Shown here: one piece after another, positions 1 to 9,900 of the stretch
Numbering within the stretch: the first letter of the stretch is position 1
How the letters are laid out: each line of letters opens with the position of its first letter
NCBI GenBank assembly: GCA_947166515.1
Contig: CAMVEM010000004.1
Location: forward strand, 1 to 44,356
Source of the DNA: an uncultured Clostridia bacterium
GTDB lineage: Bacteria > Bacillota > Clostridia > Oscillospirales > Ruminococcaceae
Length of the DNA: 44,356 nt
Direction: 5' to 3'
Made by a program: the position numbers and the translations under genes
Notes under the pieces: generated by a model
What the model was told of the DNA's origin: nothing
What the model saw: only the letters and a program-made list of their open reading frames with translations
The model's database searches: none

Positions 1-74
1 CCAAAGTGCTCTCCATTTATCTTATGAGCGATTACGACGTTCAATGGTTGCCTGCTTATGTTTGTGGATTATAA
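1..74 (+). pseudogene. Possible 5' part of the next gene, in another frame
   Basis: Codons 3-74 read without a stop from the window edge and end in TAA at 72-74, with residues resembling a membrane-protein start (…MSDYDVQWLPAY…). The histidine-kinase-like gene begins abruptly at 58 in a different frame and has no ribosome site before its ATG. Adding two bases (TAT-ATG in place of TATG at 57-60) would join both frames into one continuous N-terminus. This is inference; the piece could instead be the tail of an unrelated upstream gene. Confidence 0.3.
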
Positions 75-1980
75 CCACCTGTCGATATATCTTGCATGGG
101 TTTTGGTACCTGTTCTTAGCCTGTTTTTCTGTAATTTCAGGATATATTTCACCACACTGGGGATAAACTATGTGTTCATGGCGACTTCCGTTTATCTGAC
201 AGCACCGTATTACGTCGAGCGCAGGACAGATATGGATTCGAACCTCATGTATTTTCTCGGGAGAACGGGAAACTTCACCGCCGAGATGATAGTTATGGCG
301 GTTGCCGGATTCTTCCTGTGCAGGATCTTGATGAACAATTACAAGGAAATGTTCGATACACAGGAAAAACTCTACAAAAACCAGCAGGTGCTCTATGAGA
401 AACAGGCTCAGCTCTCCGAAAACGAAGAACGTATAAAGGCACAGATGGACATTCTTGGCTCCATGTCTGATATATACGACTATGCTGCAGTGATTGAGCC
501 CGATACCGGGAACGAGACCGAAATGCGGCGACGCGGAGATGATACCGATGAAGCCCGGAGGAATGCCGAAAAATTCTCACTGTCGGGCGGAAGATTTGTC
601 CGGTATATTGCAAACGAGTATATGACCGCATTTGAGGATTTCATCAGACTTTCCGATATACGGGAGCGTCTCGCGGACAAAAAGAGCATATCCGAGGAAT
701 TCGTGGATACCGATGAGGGCTGGTTCCGTGCACAGTTCATAGCTGTCGGACAGCGCGATGACGGAAGCCCGGAGAACGTGATCTACACAATTCAGAACAT
801 AGACGCCGAAAAGAAAGAACGCGATCAACTCACCGAAGCTGCTGCGGCTCTTAACTATCGCATATCTTCTATTGCGAATATCTTCATGACCGTTCACGAG
901 TATGACATTAAAACCGGTGAGCTGATTGAGATAAAGTCGCTGAGCGAATATGTCAACGCCACTCTGAGCAGGACTTACTCCGATCAGCAGGAAATGCTGA
1001 AAGCGCTTACAAAGGCAACTGTTGATGACAGCTGCTACGACGATGTTATGAGGTTCATCGATCTCTCCACGCTCGCTCAGCGTCTGAGCAATACGGACAC
1101 AATAGCGATCGAGTTCCAGAACAGGAAGAAGCTCTGGAGGCGCGGGCGCTTCGTGGCTTCAAGGCGCGACGATAACGGACGACCGACCCGGATCATGCTT
1201 CTGTCGGAGGATATAGACAACGAAAAGCGAGAGCGTAACGAGCTTATCGACGCTTCCGAGCGAGCTATCGCCGCGAGCGAGGCACAGTCCGCATTCCTGT
1301 CAAATATGTCCGACAGGCTGCGTACTCCTATCAATGCGGTGCTTGATACGAACGCCATCATACTCGGCAGGAGCACGGACGAGGAGATAACCCGCTGTGC
1401 GAACATAATAAAAGATACGGAAACAGACCTGCTTGACCTTGTCACCGATATACTTGATTTCTCGAAGATCGAGACGGGTAAAATAGAGATAATGTCTGCT
1501 GACTACGACCTTTCTGCTGTCATTAACGATCTCGTTGATATGATAAAACCGAGAATGAATGATAAAAGGCTGACGCTGGATCTCGAAATAGATAAGCAGA
1601 TACCACGGCTCCTGCGCGGTGACAAAGCCCGCATAAAGAAGGTCATTGGAAACCTGCTGACGAATGCGGTCAGGTACACCGACAGAGGCAGCGTGAGATT
1701 CTGTGTAAGCTGCGAAAACATACCCTACGAACCGGACAGCGTAATGCTTAATGTTGATGTAATGGATTCCGGTGTCGGGATCAGGAAGGATGATATGAAA
1801 ACGCTGTTCTCGGGGCTTGTCAATGATGAGACACAGAGCCATGAAGCAGCGGGAACTGTTCTCAGCCTGACTGTCGCAAAGCGTCTGCTTGAAATGATGG
1901 ATTCAACGCTTGTTGCCGAGAGCATATACGGGCTCGGTTCAAAATTCTCGTTTGAGCTTAAACAGGCCGTCGCAAGTTGA
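58..1980 (+). CDS. Membrane histidine-kinase-like protein with substituted phosphoacceptor
   Basis: 640 aa. Hydrophobic segments lie at about residues 10-29, 36-52 and 74-92, followed by a coiled coil (95-130), two PAS-like regions (about 130-250 and 265-385), a dimerisation/phosphoacceptor region (about 400-475) and a GHKL ATPase domain (about 515-635). The H-box, usually FLxNMSHExRTP, reads FLSNMSDRLRTP, so Asp419 stands where the phosphorylated His should be. The N-box (NLLTNAVRYT, 532-541) and G1 box (DSGVGIR, 570-576) are kept. The G2 box is weak (GTVLSLTV instead of GTGLGLSI). It may be a pseudokinase that works by dimerising or binding ATP, or a recently decayed kinase. No response regulator follows. 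The start at 58 is uncertain because coding-like sequence precedes it in another frame. Confidence 0.8.
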   Translation: MFVDYNHLSIYLAWVLVPVLSLFFCNFRIYFTTLGINYVFMATSVYLTAPYYVERRTDMDSNLMYFLGRTGNFTAEMIVMAVAGFFLCRILMNNYKEMFDTQEKLYKNQQVLYEKQAQLSENEERIKAQMDILGSMSDIYDYAAVIEPDTGNETEMRRRGDDTDEARRNAEKFSLSGGRFVRYIANEYMTAFEDFIRLSDIRERLADKKSISEEFVDTDEGWFRAQFIAVGQRDDGSPENVIYTIQNIDAEKKERDQLTEAAAALNYRISSIANIFMTVHEYDIKTGELIEIKSLSEYVNATLSRTYSDQQEMLKALTKATVDDSCYDDVMRFIDLSTLAQRLSNTDTIAIEFQNRKKLWRRGRFVASRRDDNGRPTRIMLLSEDIDNEKRERNELIDASERAIAASEAQSAFLSNMSDRLRTPINAVLDTNAIILGRSTDEEITRCANIIKDTETDLLDLVTDILDFSKIETGKIEIMSADYDLSAVINDLVDMIKPRMNDKRLTLDLEIDKQIPRLLRGDKARIKKVIGNLLTNAVRYTDRGSVRFCVSCENIPYEPDSVMLNVDVMDSGVGIRKDDMKTLFSGLVNDETQSHEAAGTVLSLTVAKRLLEMMDSTLVAESIYGLGSKFSFELKQAVAS

Positions 1981-2018
1981 GACGAGCTTTTGGAAAATGT
2001 GTTTGAACCAATATATAA

Positions 2019-2046
2019 TTTAACAGCTTTCTGAGCATGTTATAAA
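2019..2046 (+). promoter_or_regulatory. Possible sigma-A promoter for the GH3 gene
   Basis: TTTAAC at 2019-2024, a 16-base spacer and TATAAA at 2041-2046, lying 27 bases before the ATG. The -35 match is partial. Confidence 0.4.
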
Positions 2047-2072
2047 ATAAAAATGGAAAAAGAAGGATAATA

Positions 2073-4133
2073 ATGAATTTCAGAAAAACAGCATCAGCAT
2101 TACTTGCGGCTTCGGTCCTGCTTTTATCCGGCTGTGAGACTGCTCGTCAGAAAAACGATCGTACTACGGCCAATCCTGATAATACAACTGTTCCCGCAAT
2201 AACGACTGAGAGCACAACGACAATTACGGAAGTGCCGGTACAGGAAAAGACCACAAAAGAAAAGGCTGAAGAGATCGTCGCGGGCATGACGCCTGAACAG
2301 AAAATCGCACAGATGATAACCGTATCACTGCGTTATTGGAGTGACACACCCGACGATCCGGATTCGTTTGCGAATGTGACGGAGCTGAATGAGCAGCAGA
2401 AGGCATTTATCACAAAGTACGACTTCGGCGGCTTAATACTGTTCAAGCAGAACTGCGCCGGCACAGAGCAGATAGTGCGGCTCACAGCGTCGGTACAGGA
2501 GGCGGCACGCGCAAGTGAACCGGGCATCCCCATGCTTATTTCCGTCGATCAGGAGGGCGGCAACATCACCCGCCTTGTGACAGGCACGATGACCTGCGGA
2601 AACATGGCGCTGGGTGCGACGGGAGATTCACAGTCAACGTGGGACAACGCCGCGATAATCGGAAGTGAGCTGAATGCGCTCGGCATCAATACCGACTACG
2701 CACCCGATTCCGATGTCAACAACAACCCTTCGAATCCGGTAATAAATGTCCGTTCGTTTTCAAGTGACCCGGAGCTTGTGGCAAAGCTCGCCCTCGCCTA
2801 TGTGCAGGGATTGGAATCCGAGGGTGTGATCTCGACGGCGAAGCACTATCCCGGCCACGGAGATACCGGCACAGACAGCCATACGGGACTCCCGATGATA
2901 GACAAATCGTATGAAGAGCTGAAAAAGACAGAGCTTGTGCCGTTCGCCGCTCTCACCGATGAAGCCGACATGATAATGACCGCGCATATCCAGTTCCCGC
3001 AGATCGAGACCGAAACATACAAGTCTGTGGACAGCGGCGAGGAGATAAGTCTTCCCGCGACGCTCTCCAAAAAGATGATAAAGGACATTCTCCGCGGCGA
3101 TATCGGCTATGACGGAGTTGTGACAACCGACGCTATGCTTATGGACGCGATAAACGCTAACTTCGACCCGATAGACGCGGCGGTGCTTGCGATAAACGCG
3201 GATGTTGATATTATCCTCGAACCCATACAGATCATGAGTGCTGGCGATATTACCGCACAGGGCGAGTATATTGAAAAGCTCGTAGCGGCTGTGAATGATG
3301 GACGTATTGCCGAGAGTGAGATAGACGATTCGGTCATTCGCATAATTACGCTGAAACTCGAAAAGGGCATTATCGGCTCGGAAGCTGTTGATGCCGACGC
3401 AGCCGCGAAAGCCGCGAAAACTATCGTCGGCTCGAAGGAGCATCACGACAAGGAGCTTGAAGTTGCTTTGCGTGCGATAACACTCGTAAAGAACGATGAC
3501 AACACGCTCCCGATCAAGCTTGCTGAAAATGAAAAAGTCGCATACTTCTACCCATACGCGGGTGAGGAAAACACGATGACATTTGCACTCGAAAGAATGA
3601 AAGCTGACGGCGTTATTCCGGAAAGCGTGAACGCTGAATGTCACGCGTTCACCGAGAAAAGCGAATCTGGCGACTACGCGGGACTTGCCAACGATGTCGC
3701 GGGCTTCGAGGAGCTGATAAAGGGCTGCAAGGCGGTCATTATCGCGACCGAAACATACCGTGCCGGGAATATGGACAGAACGGATGAGACACGCGCATGG
3801 CAGGCTGTATTCAGCGACAAAATGACCGCACTCGCGCATAAGAACGGCATCAAGGTGGTACACCTTAGTATGCACATGCCCTACGACGCTGTGAGATACA
3901 CCGATGCCGACGCGATACTGTGCGCTTACTGCGGACAGGATATGCCGGTGGTACCGACAGAATATAACGGCGAGACCAAGACCTACGGCGTGAATTACCC
4001 CGCGGCTCTGATAACCGTGTTCGGTGGAAACACACCGACGGGAAGGCTGCCGGTTGATCTTCCCGCATATATCGAGGGCGAAGGCTATACGGACGAGATA
4101 GTTTATCCGGTCGGGTATGGTCTGACCTACTAA
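2073..4133 (+). CDS. nagZ: GH3 lipoprotein, beta-N-acetylhexosaminidase (NagZ/YbbD type)
   Basis: 686 aa. The lipoprotein signal peptide ends in the lipobox LLSGC (Cys at about residue 21), followed by a Thr/Asn-rich linker. The GH3 catalytic barrel spans about 65-420. The loop KHYPGHGDTGTDSH at 257-270 is the NagZ signature that supplies the His/Asp acid-base dyad. TTDAMLMDAI carries the likely nucleophile Asp353. A second GH3 C-terminal domain (about 445-686) makes it two-domain, like the Bacillus YbbD enzyme (about 640 aa), rather than single-domain like E. coli NagZ. Members of this family release N-acetylglucosamine from muropeptides, so it probably acts on peptidoglycan fragments outside the membrane. 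The start is set by AGAAGGA about 7 bases before the ATG. Other GH3 hexosaminidase substrates cannot be excluded. Confidence 0.88.
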   Translation: MNFRKTASALLAASVLLLSGCETARQKNDRTTANPDNTTVPAITTESTTTITEVPVQEKTTKEKAEEIVAGMTPEQKIAQMITVSLRYWSDTPDDPDSFANVTELNEQQKAFITKYDFGGLILFKQNCAGTEQIVRLTASVQEAARASEPGIPMLISVDQEGGNITRLVTGTMTCGNMALGATGDSQSTWDNAAIIGSELNALGINTDYAPDSDVNNNPSNPVINVRSFSSDPELVAKLALAYVQGLESEGVISTAKHYPGHGDTGTDSHTGLPMIDKSYEELKKTELVPFAALTDEADMIMTAHIQFPQIETETYKSVDSGEEISLPATLSKKMIKDILRGDIGYDGVVTTDAMLMDAINANFDPIDAAVLAINADVDIILEPIQIMSAGDITAQGEYIEKLVAAVNDGRIAESEIDDSVIRIITLKLEKGIIGSEAVDADAAAKAAKTIVGSKEHHDKELEVALRAITLVKNDDNTLPIKLAENEKVAYFYPYAGEENTMTFALERMKADGVIPESVNAECHAFTEKSESGDYAGLANDVAGFEELIKGCKAVIIATETYRAGNMDRTDETRAWQAVFSDKMTALAHKNGIKVVHLSMHMPYDAVRYTDADAILCAYCGQDMPVVPTEYNGETKTYGVNYPAALITVFGGNTPTGRLPVDLPAYIEGEGYTDEIVYPVGYGLTY

Positions 4134-4169
4134 AAAACACCAGCACTCAAACCTGAAAGGAGAAAAATT

Positions 4170-5351
4170 ATGCGGATCGCCGAAAACGAAGGAAAACTTA
4201 TACTCTCTCTTGAAGGCAGGATAGACACTAATAATGCCACGCAGGTCGAAAAAGAAATATTCGACGCGATAGGTAACGGCAAGGATTTTTCGTTTGATGC
4301 GGAAAAGCTCGTATACATATCGAGTGCGGGACTTCGCGTCCTTTTGAAAGCTGCGAAGATGACAGATAAAACTGTCACAGTTTTCAATGTCTCCCGTGAT
4401 GTTTATGATATTTTAGAGACTACTGGTTTTACGGAAATGTTTGATGTGAAAAAGGCTCTGCGAAAGGTATCGCTTACAGGCTGCGAAGTCATCGGTCAGG
4501 GCGGTCACGGTAAGGTGTATCGCCTCGACAAGGAAACGATCATCAAGGTGTACCATGATAACAGCCCGCCCTCACTCATTGAAAAAGAACGTGAATACGC
4601 AAAGAATGCGTTTGTTCACGGCGTTCCGTCCGCTATCGCTTACGACATAGTCAAGACGGAGGAAGGCTACGGCCTTGTGTTTGAAATGGCGGGAGCTGTG
4701 ACCGTGAGCAAGTTTGTTACAGAGCATCCCGAAAGGCTTCAGGAATACTCTGTGAAGTTCGGAACACTGCTGAAAACGCTCAATTCGACGGAAGCCGACC
4801 CGAAGCTTTACGGAGACATCAAGCAGATATATCTCGAAAGAGCTGAAAAAGCAAGTAAATACTTTACGAACGAGGAAAATGCACAGCTTGTGAAGATGAT
4901 AAATGCTGTTCCCGACGGCAGCGGAATGATACACGGCGACTATCATCCCAACAATGTAATGGTGCAGTCCGACGGCGAACTGATTCTTATTGATATGGCG
5001 GACATAAGCAAGGGCAACGGGCTGTTCGATATAGGCGGCACATTCCTCACTATGTATATCGCAGGTATGAATGACCCTAATGTAACGAAGTGGGTCATCG
5101 GACTTGATTATGAGCTTTCAAAGCAGATTTGGGGAATAACTCTGTCCACATACTACGGTACGGCAGACAAGCAGAAGCTGGAGCTGCTCGGACAGAGGTG
5201 CGGAGCGTTCGCGCTTGTGCGTATGGCAACAACTCTCGGTATAGACTCAGATAATGTTTCGGGAAGATCGGAGTCTATGGTAGCTATGCTTCGTCAGAGG
5301 CTTTTCCCGAATACAGACAATTTCTGTAGGCTGTTTGCAATGCCGGTGTGA
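4170..5351 (+). CDS. STAS domain fused to an APH-like kinase (TIGR02172-like)
   Basis: 393 aa. Residues 1-95 form a STAS domain (anti-sigma-factor antagonist type), with the usual phosphorylatable serine position in YISSAGLRVLL (Ser51/52). Residues 105-390 form an aminoglycoside-phosphotransferase-like kinase: glycine loop GQGGHGKVYRL (109-119), Lys126 as likely ATP-binding lysine, catalytic HGDYHPNN (255-262, Asp257) and Mg-binding Asp275 in LILIDMAD. The kinase half resembles the TIGR02172 family. A strong GAAAGGAG site precedes the ATG. It lies 36 bases after the GH3 gene and 45 before the CstA gene, so it is probably co-transcribed. The fusion suggests a regulator that phosphorylates an unknown target or its own STAS domain. 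An RsbW-like domain, the natural STAS partner, is encoded three genes downstream. Confidence 0.82.
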   Translation: MRIAENEGKLILSLEGRIDTNNATQVEKEIFDAIGNGKDFSFDAEKLVYISSAGLRVLLKAAKMTDKTVTVFNVSRDVYDILETTGFTEMFDVKKALRKVSLTGCEVIGQGGHGKVYRLDKETIIKVYHDNSPPSLIEKEREYAKNAFVHGVPSAIAYDIVKTEEGYGLVFEMAGAVTVSKFVTEHPERLQEYSVKFGTLLKTLNSTEADPKLYGDIKQIYLERAEKASKYFTNEENAQLVKMINAVPDGSGMIHGDYHPNNVMVQSDGELILIDMADISKGNGLFDIGGTFLTMYIAGMNDPNVTKWVIGLDYELSKQIWGITLSTYYGTADKQKLELLGQRCGAFALVRMATTLGIDSDNVSGRSESMVAMLRQRLFPNTDNFCRLFAMPV

Positions 5352-5396
5352 CAAGGTCTGATCGCCGCAGGAAAAAGAAACGAGGATAAACAGAAA

Positions 5397-6851
5397 ATGA
5401 TAACTTTGATTTTTGGACTTGTGATACTTATAGGCGGAGGCTTGCTCTATGGTAAGCTATGCGAAAAGGTATTTGCACCCGATGACAGAAAAACTCCCGC
5501 TGTAGAGAAGTACGATGGCGTGGACTATGTCCCGATGAAGAAGTGGAAGAACAGCCTCATCGAACTGCTGAACATTGCCGGAACAGGACCAATTCTCGGA
5601 CCGATACAGGGCATCTTGTTCGGCCCTATCGCTTTCATCACTATCCCGATAGGCTGCGTTATCGGTGGGGCATTCCACGACTATATGAGCGGAATGATCT
5701 CTGTCCGCAACGGCGGTGAGCAGATGCCATCGCTCGTAAAGCGTTTTCTCGGCAAGTATATATATGTGATATATAACGTCTTTGTTTGCCTGCTGATGCT
5801 GCTTGTAGGTGTCGTGTTCATTTATACGCCCGGTGACCTGTTCGTAACGCAGATCCTTGGCAGTGAAAGCTCGCTCGATAATGCGATAGTATGGATAGTT
5901 TACGGCGTGATTTTCGCATATTATATAATCGCGACTCTGCTTCCGATAGACAAGATAATCGGCAAGATATATCCGGTTTTCGGAGCGATCCTTCTGCTTT
6001 CGGCAGTAGGTGTTTTTGCAGGTCTGTTCTTTAACGGCTATCAGATTAATGAAGTCTGGGAAACTGGTTTCTCGTTTGAAAATCTCTACGGTGACAACTT
6101 TATACCAATATTCTTTGTAACGGTCGCTTGTGGTATCGTATCAGGTTTTCACTCCACGCAGGCTACTCTCATTTCACGCACAATGGGTGATGAGCGTGAA
6201 GGGAGAATGACCTTCTATAATATGATGATACTTGAGGGTTTTATTGCAATGGTGTGGGCTGCAGCGGCTATGGGTGCAGTCAACCTCGGACTTGCAACGA
6301 ACGATATGCTGCATGATCAGGCAACCTCGGTCGTCGGAATAGTTGCGAAAAGTATGCTCGGCAGTATAGGCGGCATAATCGCGATAATCGGCGTTATCGT
6401 TCTTCCGATAACCTCGGGCGATACGGCTCTGCGCTCGCTGAGAATAATGTTATCCGACGCTTTTCATATAGATACATCAAAAAAGAGAAACAACATTCTG
6501 ATAGCACTTCCGATCTTCGGTATCGTTGCGGCTATCCTTGTGTGGGCAAAAGCCGATACAAGCGGATTCAATACATTATGGAGATACTTCTCGTGGGCGA
6601 ACGAGTGCACGGCGGTATTCGCGTTCGCAATGATAAGCGTGTATATGATACGAAACAAAAAGCCGTATTTTATGGCTCTTGTTCCCGGTATGTTCTATAT
6701 GTACATCGTGACGGGCTACATACTGAATGCGCAGATCGGCTTCAACCTGCCGTGGATCGCAGCTTACACAATTTCGGGTGTACTCACTTTGATCTATGCG
6801 GCAGCACTTGTGATATATGGGCGCAGAAGCGGACAGAGAAAACTTATGTGA
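5397..6851 (+). CDS. cstA: CstA-family carbon starvation carrier
   Basis: 484 aa, almost wholly hydrophobic, with about a dozen membrane spans. The conserved CstA stretch is present: NIAGTGPILGPIQG (about 60-73), the following GGAFHDYMSGM, and SGFHSTQATLISRTMGDE in the middle. Length fits the short clostridial form rather than the roughly 700-aa E. coli CstA. Characterised members import pyruvate or peptides; the substrate here cannot be told from sequence. GAGGATAAACAGAAA precedes the ATG. It sits between the STAS-kinase and an amino-acid ABC importer, a grouping of nutrient uptake genes. Confidence 0.88.
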   Translation: MITLIFGLVILIGGGLLYGKLCEKVFAPDDRKTPAVEKYDGVDYVPMKKWKNSLIELLNIAGTGPILGPIQGILFGPIAFITIPIGCVIGGAFHDYMSGMISVRNGGEQMPSLVKRFLGKYIYVIYNVFVCLLMLLVGVVFIYTPGDLFVTQILGSESSLDNAIVWIVYGVIFAYYIIATLLPIDKIIGKIYPVFGAILLLSAVGVFAGLFFNGYQINEVWETGFSFENLYGDNFIPIFFVTVACGIVSGFHSTQATLISRTMGDEREGRMTFYNMMILEGFIAMVWAAAAMGAVNLGLATNDMLHDQATSVVGIVAKSMLGSIGGIIAIIGVIVLPITSGDTALRSLRIMLSDAFHIDTSKKRNNILIALPIFGIVAAILVWAKADTSGFNTLWRYFSWANECTAVFAFAMISVYMIRNKKPYFMALVPGMFYMYIVTGYILNAQIGFNLPWIAAYTISGVLTLIYAAALVIYGRRSGQRKLM

Positions 6852-6935
6852 CCATTGTATTATCACTGGCGGTAATATTCTCAGCTTCGATTTACAGGGG
6901 AAGAAAAAGAATTTCATAAACGCGGAGAACAGATC

Positions 6936-9900
6936 ATGCGAAAAAACACAAAGAAAGTTGATTTCATAATCATCGCGGTCATAATACTTCTTATCGCAGG
7001 CGGGATAGTGCTTTCGGTATTTACACAGAACAGCGGTGGGAATGGCGCTGACAATAAAACCCTTTTCGCTGACAGAGACGGTGACGGGATAATAACATAT
7101 AAGGACTACATAGGCAAACGAGTCGGCATACTTACCGGTTCGAGCTTTGAAGAACCGACGTTTGAATTTCTGCCTGACAGCGAGTATTTATATTATGATA
7201 CCTTGAGCGACCTTATCCTTGCGTTGGAACAGGATAAAATAGATTGCTTCATTAGCGATGAGCCTGTTCTGAGAATGGCTCACACAGAGCGCTCGGAGAT
7301 AAGCTGTCTTTCCGATGTACTGCGTGAGGACAGATACAGCTTCTGTTTTCAGAAGACCGGCGAAAAGGGTGAGAAGCTGCAGAGACAGTTCAACGAGATG
7401 CTTGCGGAGCTTACCGCAGACGGTACGCTTGAGAAAATGAAAAGCAAGTGGTTTTCGAAAGGCTCAGAGAAAAACAGAGTTGATTTTTCGGGACTTACCG
7501 GAGAAAACGGCACTCTGAAAATCACGACAGTTTCCACAAATGCTCCGTTTTCAATGGTCGCAGACGGTGAGCTTACAGGATACTCAATAGAGCTTGTTGC
7601 GGAATTCTGCCGCAGGTACGGTTATGATTGCAGCATAGATCAGACAAATGTGTCTTCGGCACTCGCCGGAGTATCTACGGGGATCTACGATATACTTGCA
7701 TCCTGCGCAACTGTTACAGATGAGCGGAAAGAAAGTATGAATTTTTCCGATCCTATCTACGTAGGCGGTATCTCACTTGCAGTAAGGACTTCGGATATTT
7801 CTGTGACAAGTAACGCTGTGACTGCGGATACGCCGATCTCATATTTTGGCGACAAGAAGATCGGAATACTCACAGGAAGCGCTTATGAGCCTGTAGCACA
7901 GAAGATATTTCCAAACGCGGAGTATGTATATTATGATGTAGCTTCCGATCTTGCTCTTGCCACTGGGGCAGGAATGATAGACGGCTATCTTATGGATATA
8001 GATCAGGCTGAAACAATGATCGCGGAAAATTCAAAACTGTTCTGGCTGAAGGAAGCTGCAGAGGAAACCTCGTATGCTTTTGCGTTCCCGAAAACGGATA
8101 AAGGCGCAGCACTCCGCGATAAAGTAAACGAGTTTCTTGCAAAAATAAAAGCTGATGGGACAATGGACGCGCTTCTTAAAAAGTGGACAGAGGACAATAT
8201 TGAAAAGTCCGTTGATCTGACAGGCTTCACAGGAGAGAACGGAGTTCTGAATATTGCTTCCGACGGCACAACACCGCCGTGGGAATTTACATATAACGGC
8301 GGGATCACAGGCTACGAGATCGAGCTTGTGGCAATGTTCTGCCATGAATACGGTTATACGCCGAAATTTGATACAATGACATTCTCAGCCGTGATACCGG
8401 GCATCGCTTCCGAAAAATACGATATGGCGGCAGCGAATATCTCGGTAACTCCGGAACGCGCCGAAAGCGTGTATTTTTCCCATAAAGAATCGGGAAGCAC
8501 GGTTGTGTTTGTAACTACAGCAGGAACATCGGCGGGAACGGCAAACGGAGCAGTCGAGGACAGACCGTTCTCATATTACGCGGAAAACAAAAAGGTAGGC
8601 GTAATGACCGGAAGTCTTTACGAGGTAATAATAAATGAGCGCTATCCCGGCACCGACCTGTATCAGTTTAACAATCAGGCTGATATGGGTGCGGCTCTTG
8701 ATTCGGGTGTGATAGACTGCTTCACCGTTCCGAGGGCGACAGCTGAGGACTTTGTGCAGCAGTACAGCAGCATGACCTGCCTTAAAGAAGTGTTTACAAA
8801 GCTGCCTTACGGGTTTGCGTTTGAAAAGTCCACAGATAAGGAGTATCTGAGAGATCAGATGAATGAATTCCTTGAAAAAATCAACTTGGACGGAACTTAT
8901 GCCGAGCTTGTGTCCGTATGGTTCGGTGACGACGAGGAGAAAAAGATCGTCGATACATCGGGACTTACCGGAGAAAACGGAACGCTGAACCTTATCACAA
9001 CCTCGACTATGCAGCCATTCTCGTACATAAAGGACGGCGTGAGCGTCGGGTTTGAGATAGATATTGTGACGCGCTTCTGCCGCGAGTACGGCTATGCGCT
9101 GAACATAAGCACAACCGAATTTTCAGCAATCATTCCTGCTATAACATCTGGAATGGCGGATATTGCCTGCGCCAATATCACGATAACTGCCGAACGTGCG
9201 GAAAGCGTGAACTTCTCCGTCCCGTATTACACCACAGACGCTTTGGCGGTAGTGCGTGCGGAAAACACGGAAACTGAGGCTGCTCCCGGATTTTTTGAGA
9301 GCATAGCGGCGAGCTTCGAGAAAAACTTCATCCGCGAAGACCGCTGGCAGATGATACTTGACGGTATCGGCACGACCTGTCTTATAACCGTGCTTTCGGC
9401 GCTGTTCGGTTCGGTGCTTGCGTTCCTTGTATGTATGTTCCGCCGCACGGGAAGTAAGCTTGCGAACGCTATCAGCAACATATATGTAAAGCTACTTCAA
9501 GGCACGCCGATAGTAGTATTGCTGATGATACTCTACTATGTGGTACTCGGAAAGACATTCTCGTCGGTATGGGTCGCAGTTATCGGCTTTACGCTGAACT
9601 TCGGCGCATATGCGTCCGAGATAATGAGCTCGGGAATTGAGAGCATCGACGGCGGACAGCGTGAAGCAGCACTCGCTCTTGGCTACAACGAAAATCAAGC
9701 GTTTTTCAAATTCATTTTCCCGCAGGCGGCTGTGCGGTTTTTGCCTGTTTACAGAGGCGAGATAGTCTCGCTGCTGAAAAGCACTTCTATCGTAGGATAT
9801 ATTGCTATACAGGACCTCACAAAGATGAGCGACATTATCCGCAGTCGTACATATGAGGCTTTCTTCCCGCTGATAGCGACAGCGATAATTTACTTTATTC

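Noticed and set aside
2760-3875. Long open frame (371 codons) on the minus strand
   Set aside because: It lies antisense to the well-supported GH3 gene, has no ribosome site, and its protein is Cys/His/Arg-rich with no domain pattern; it is a codon-bias shadow.
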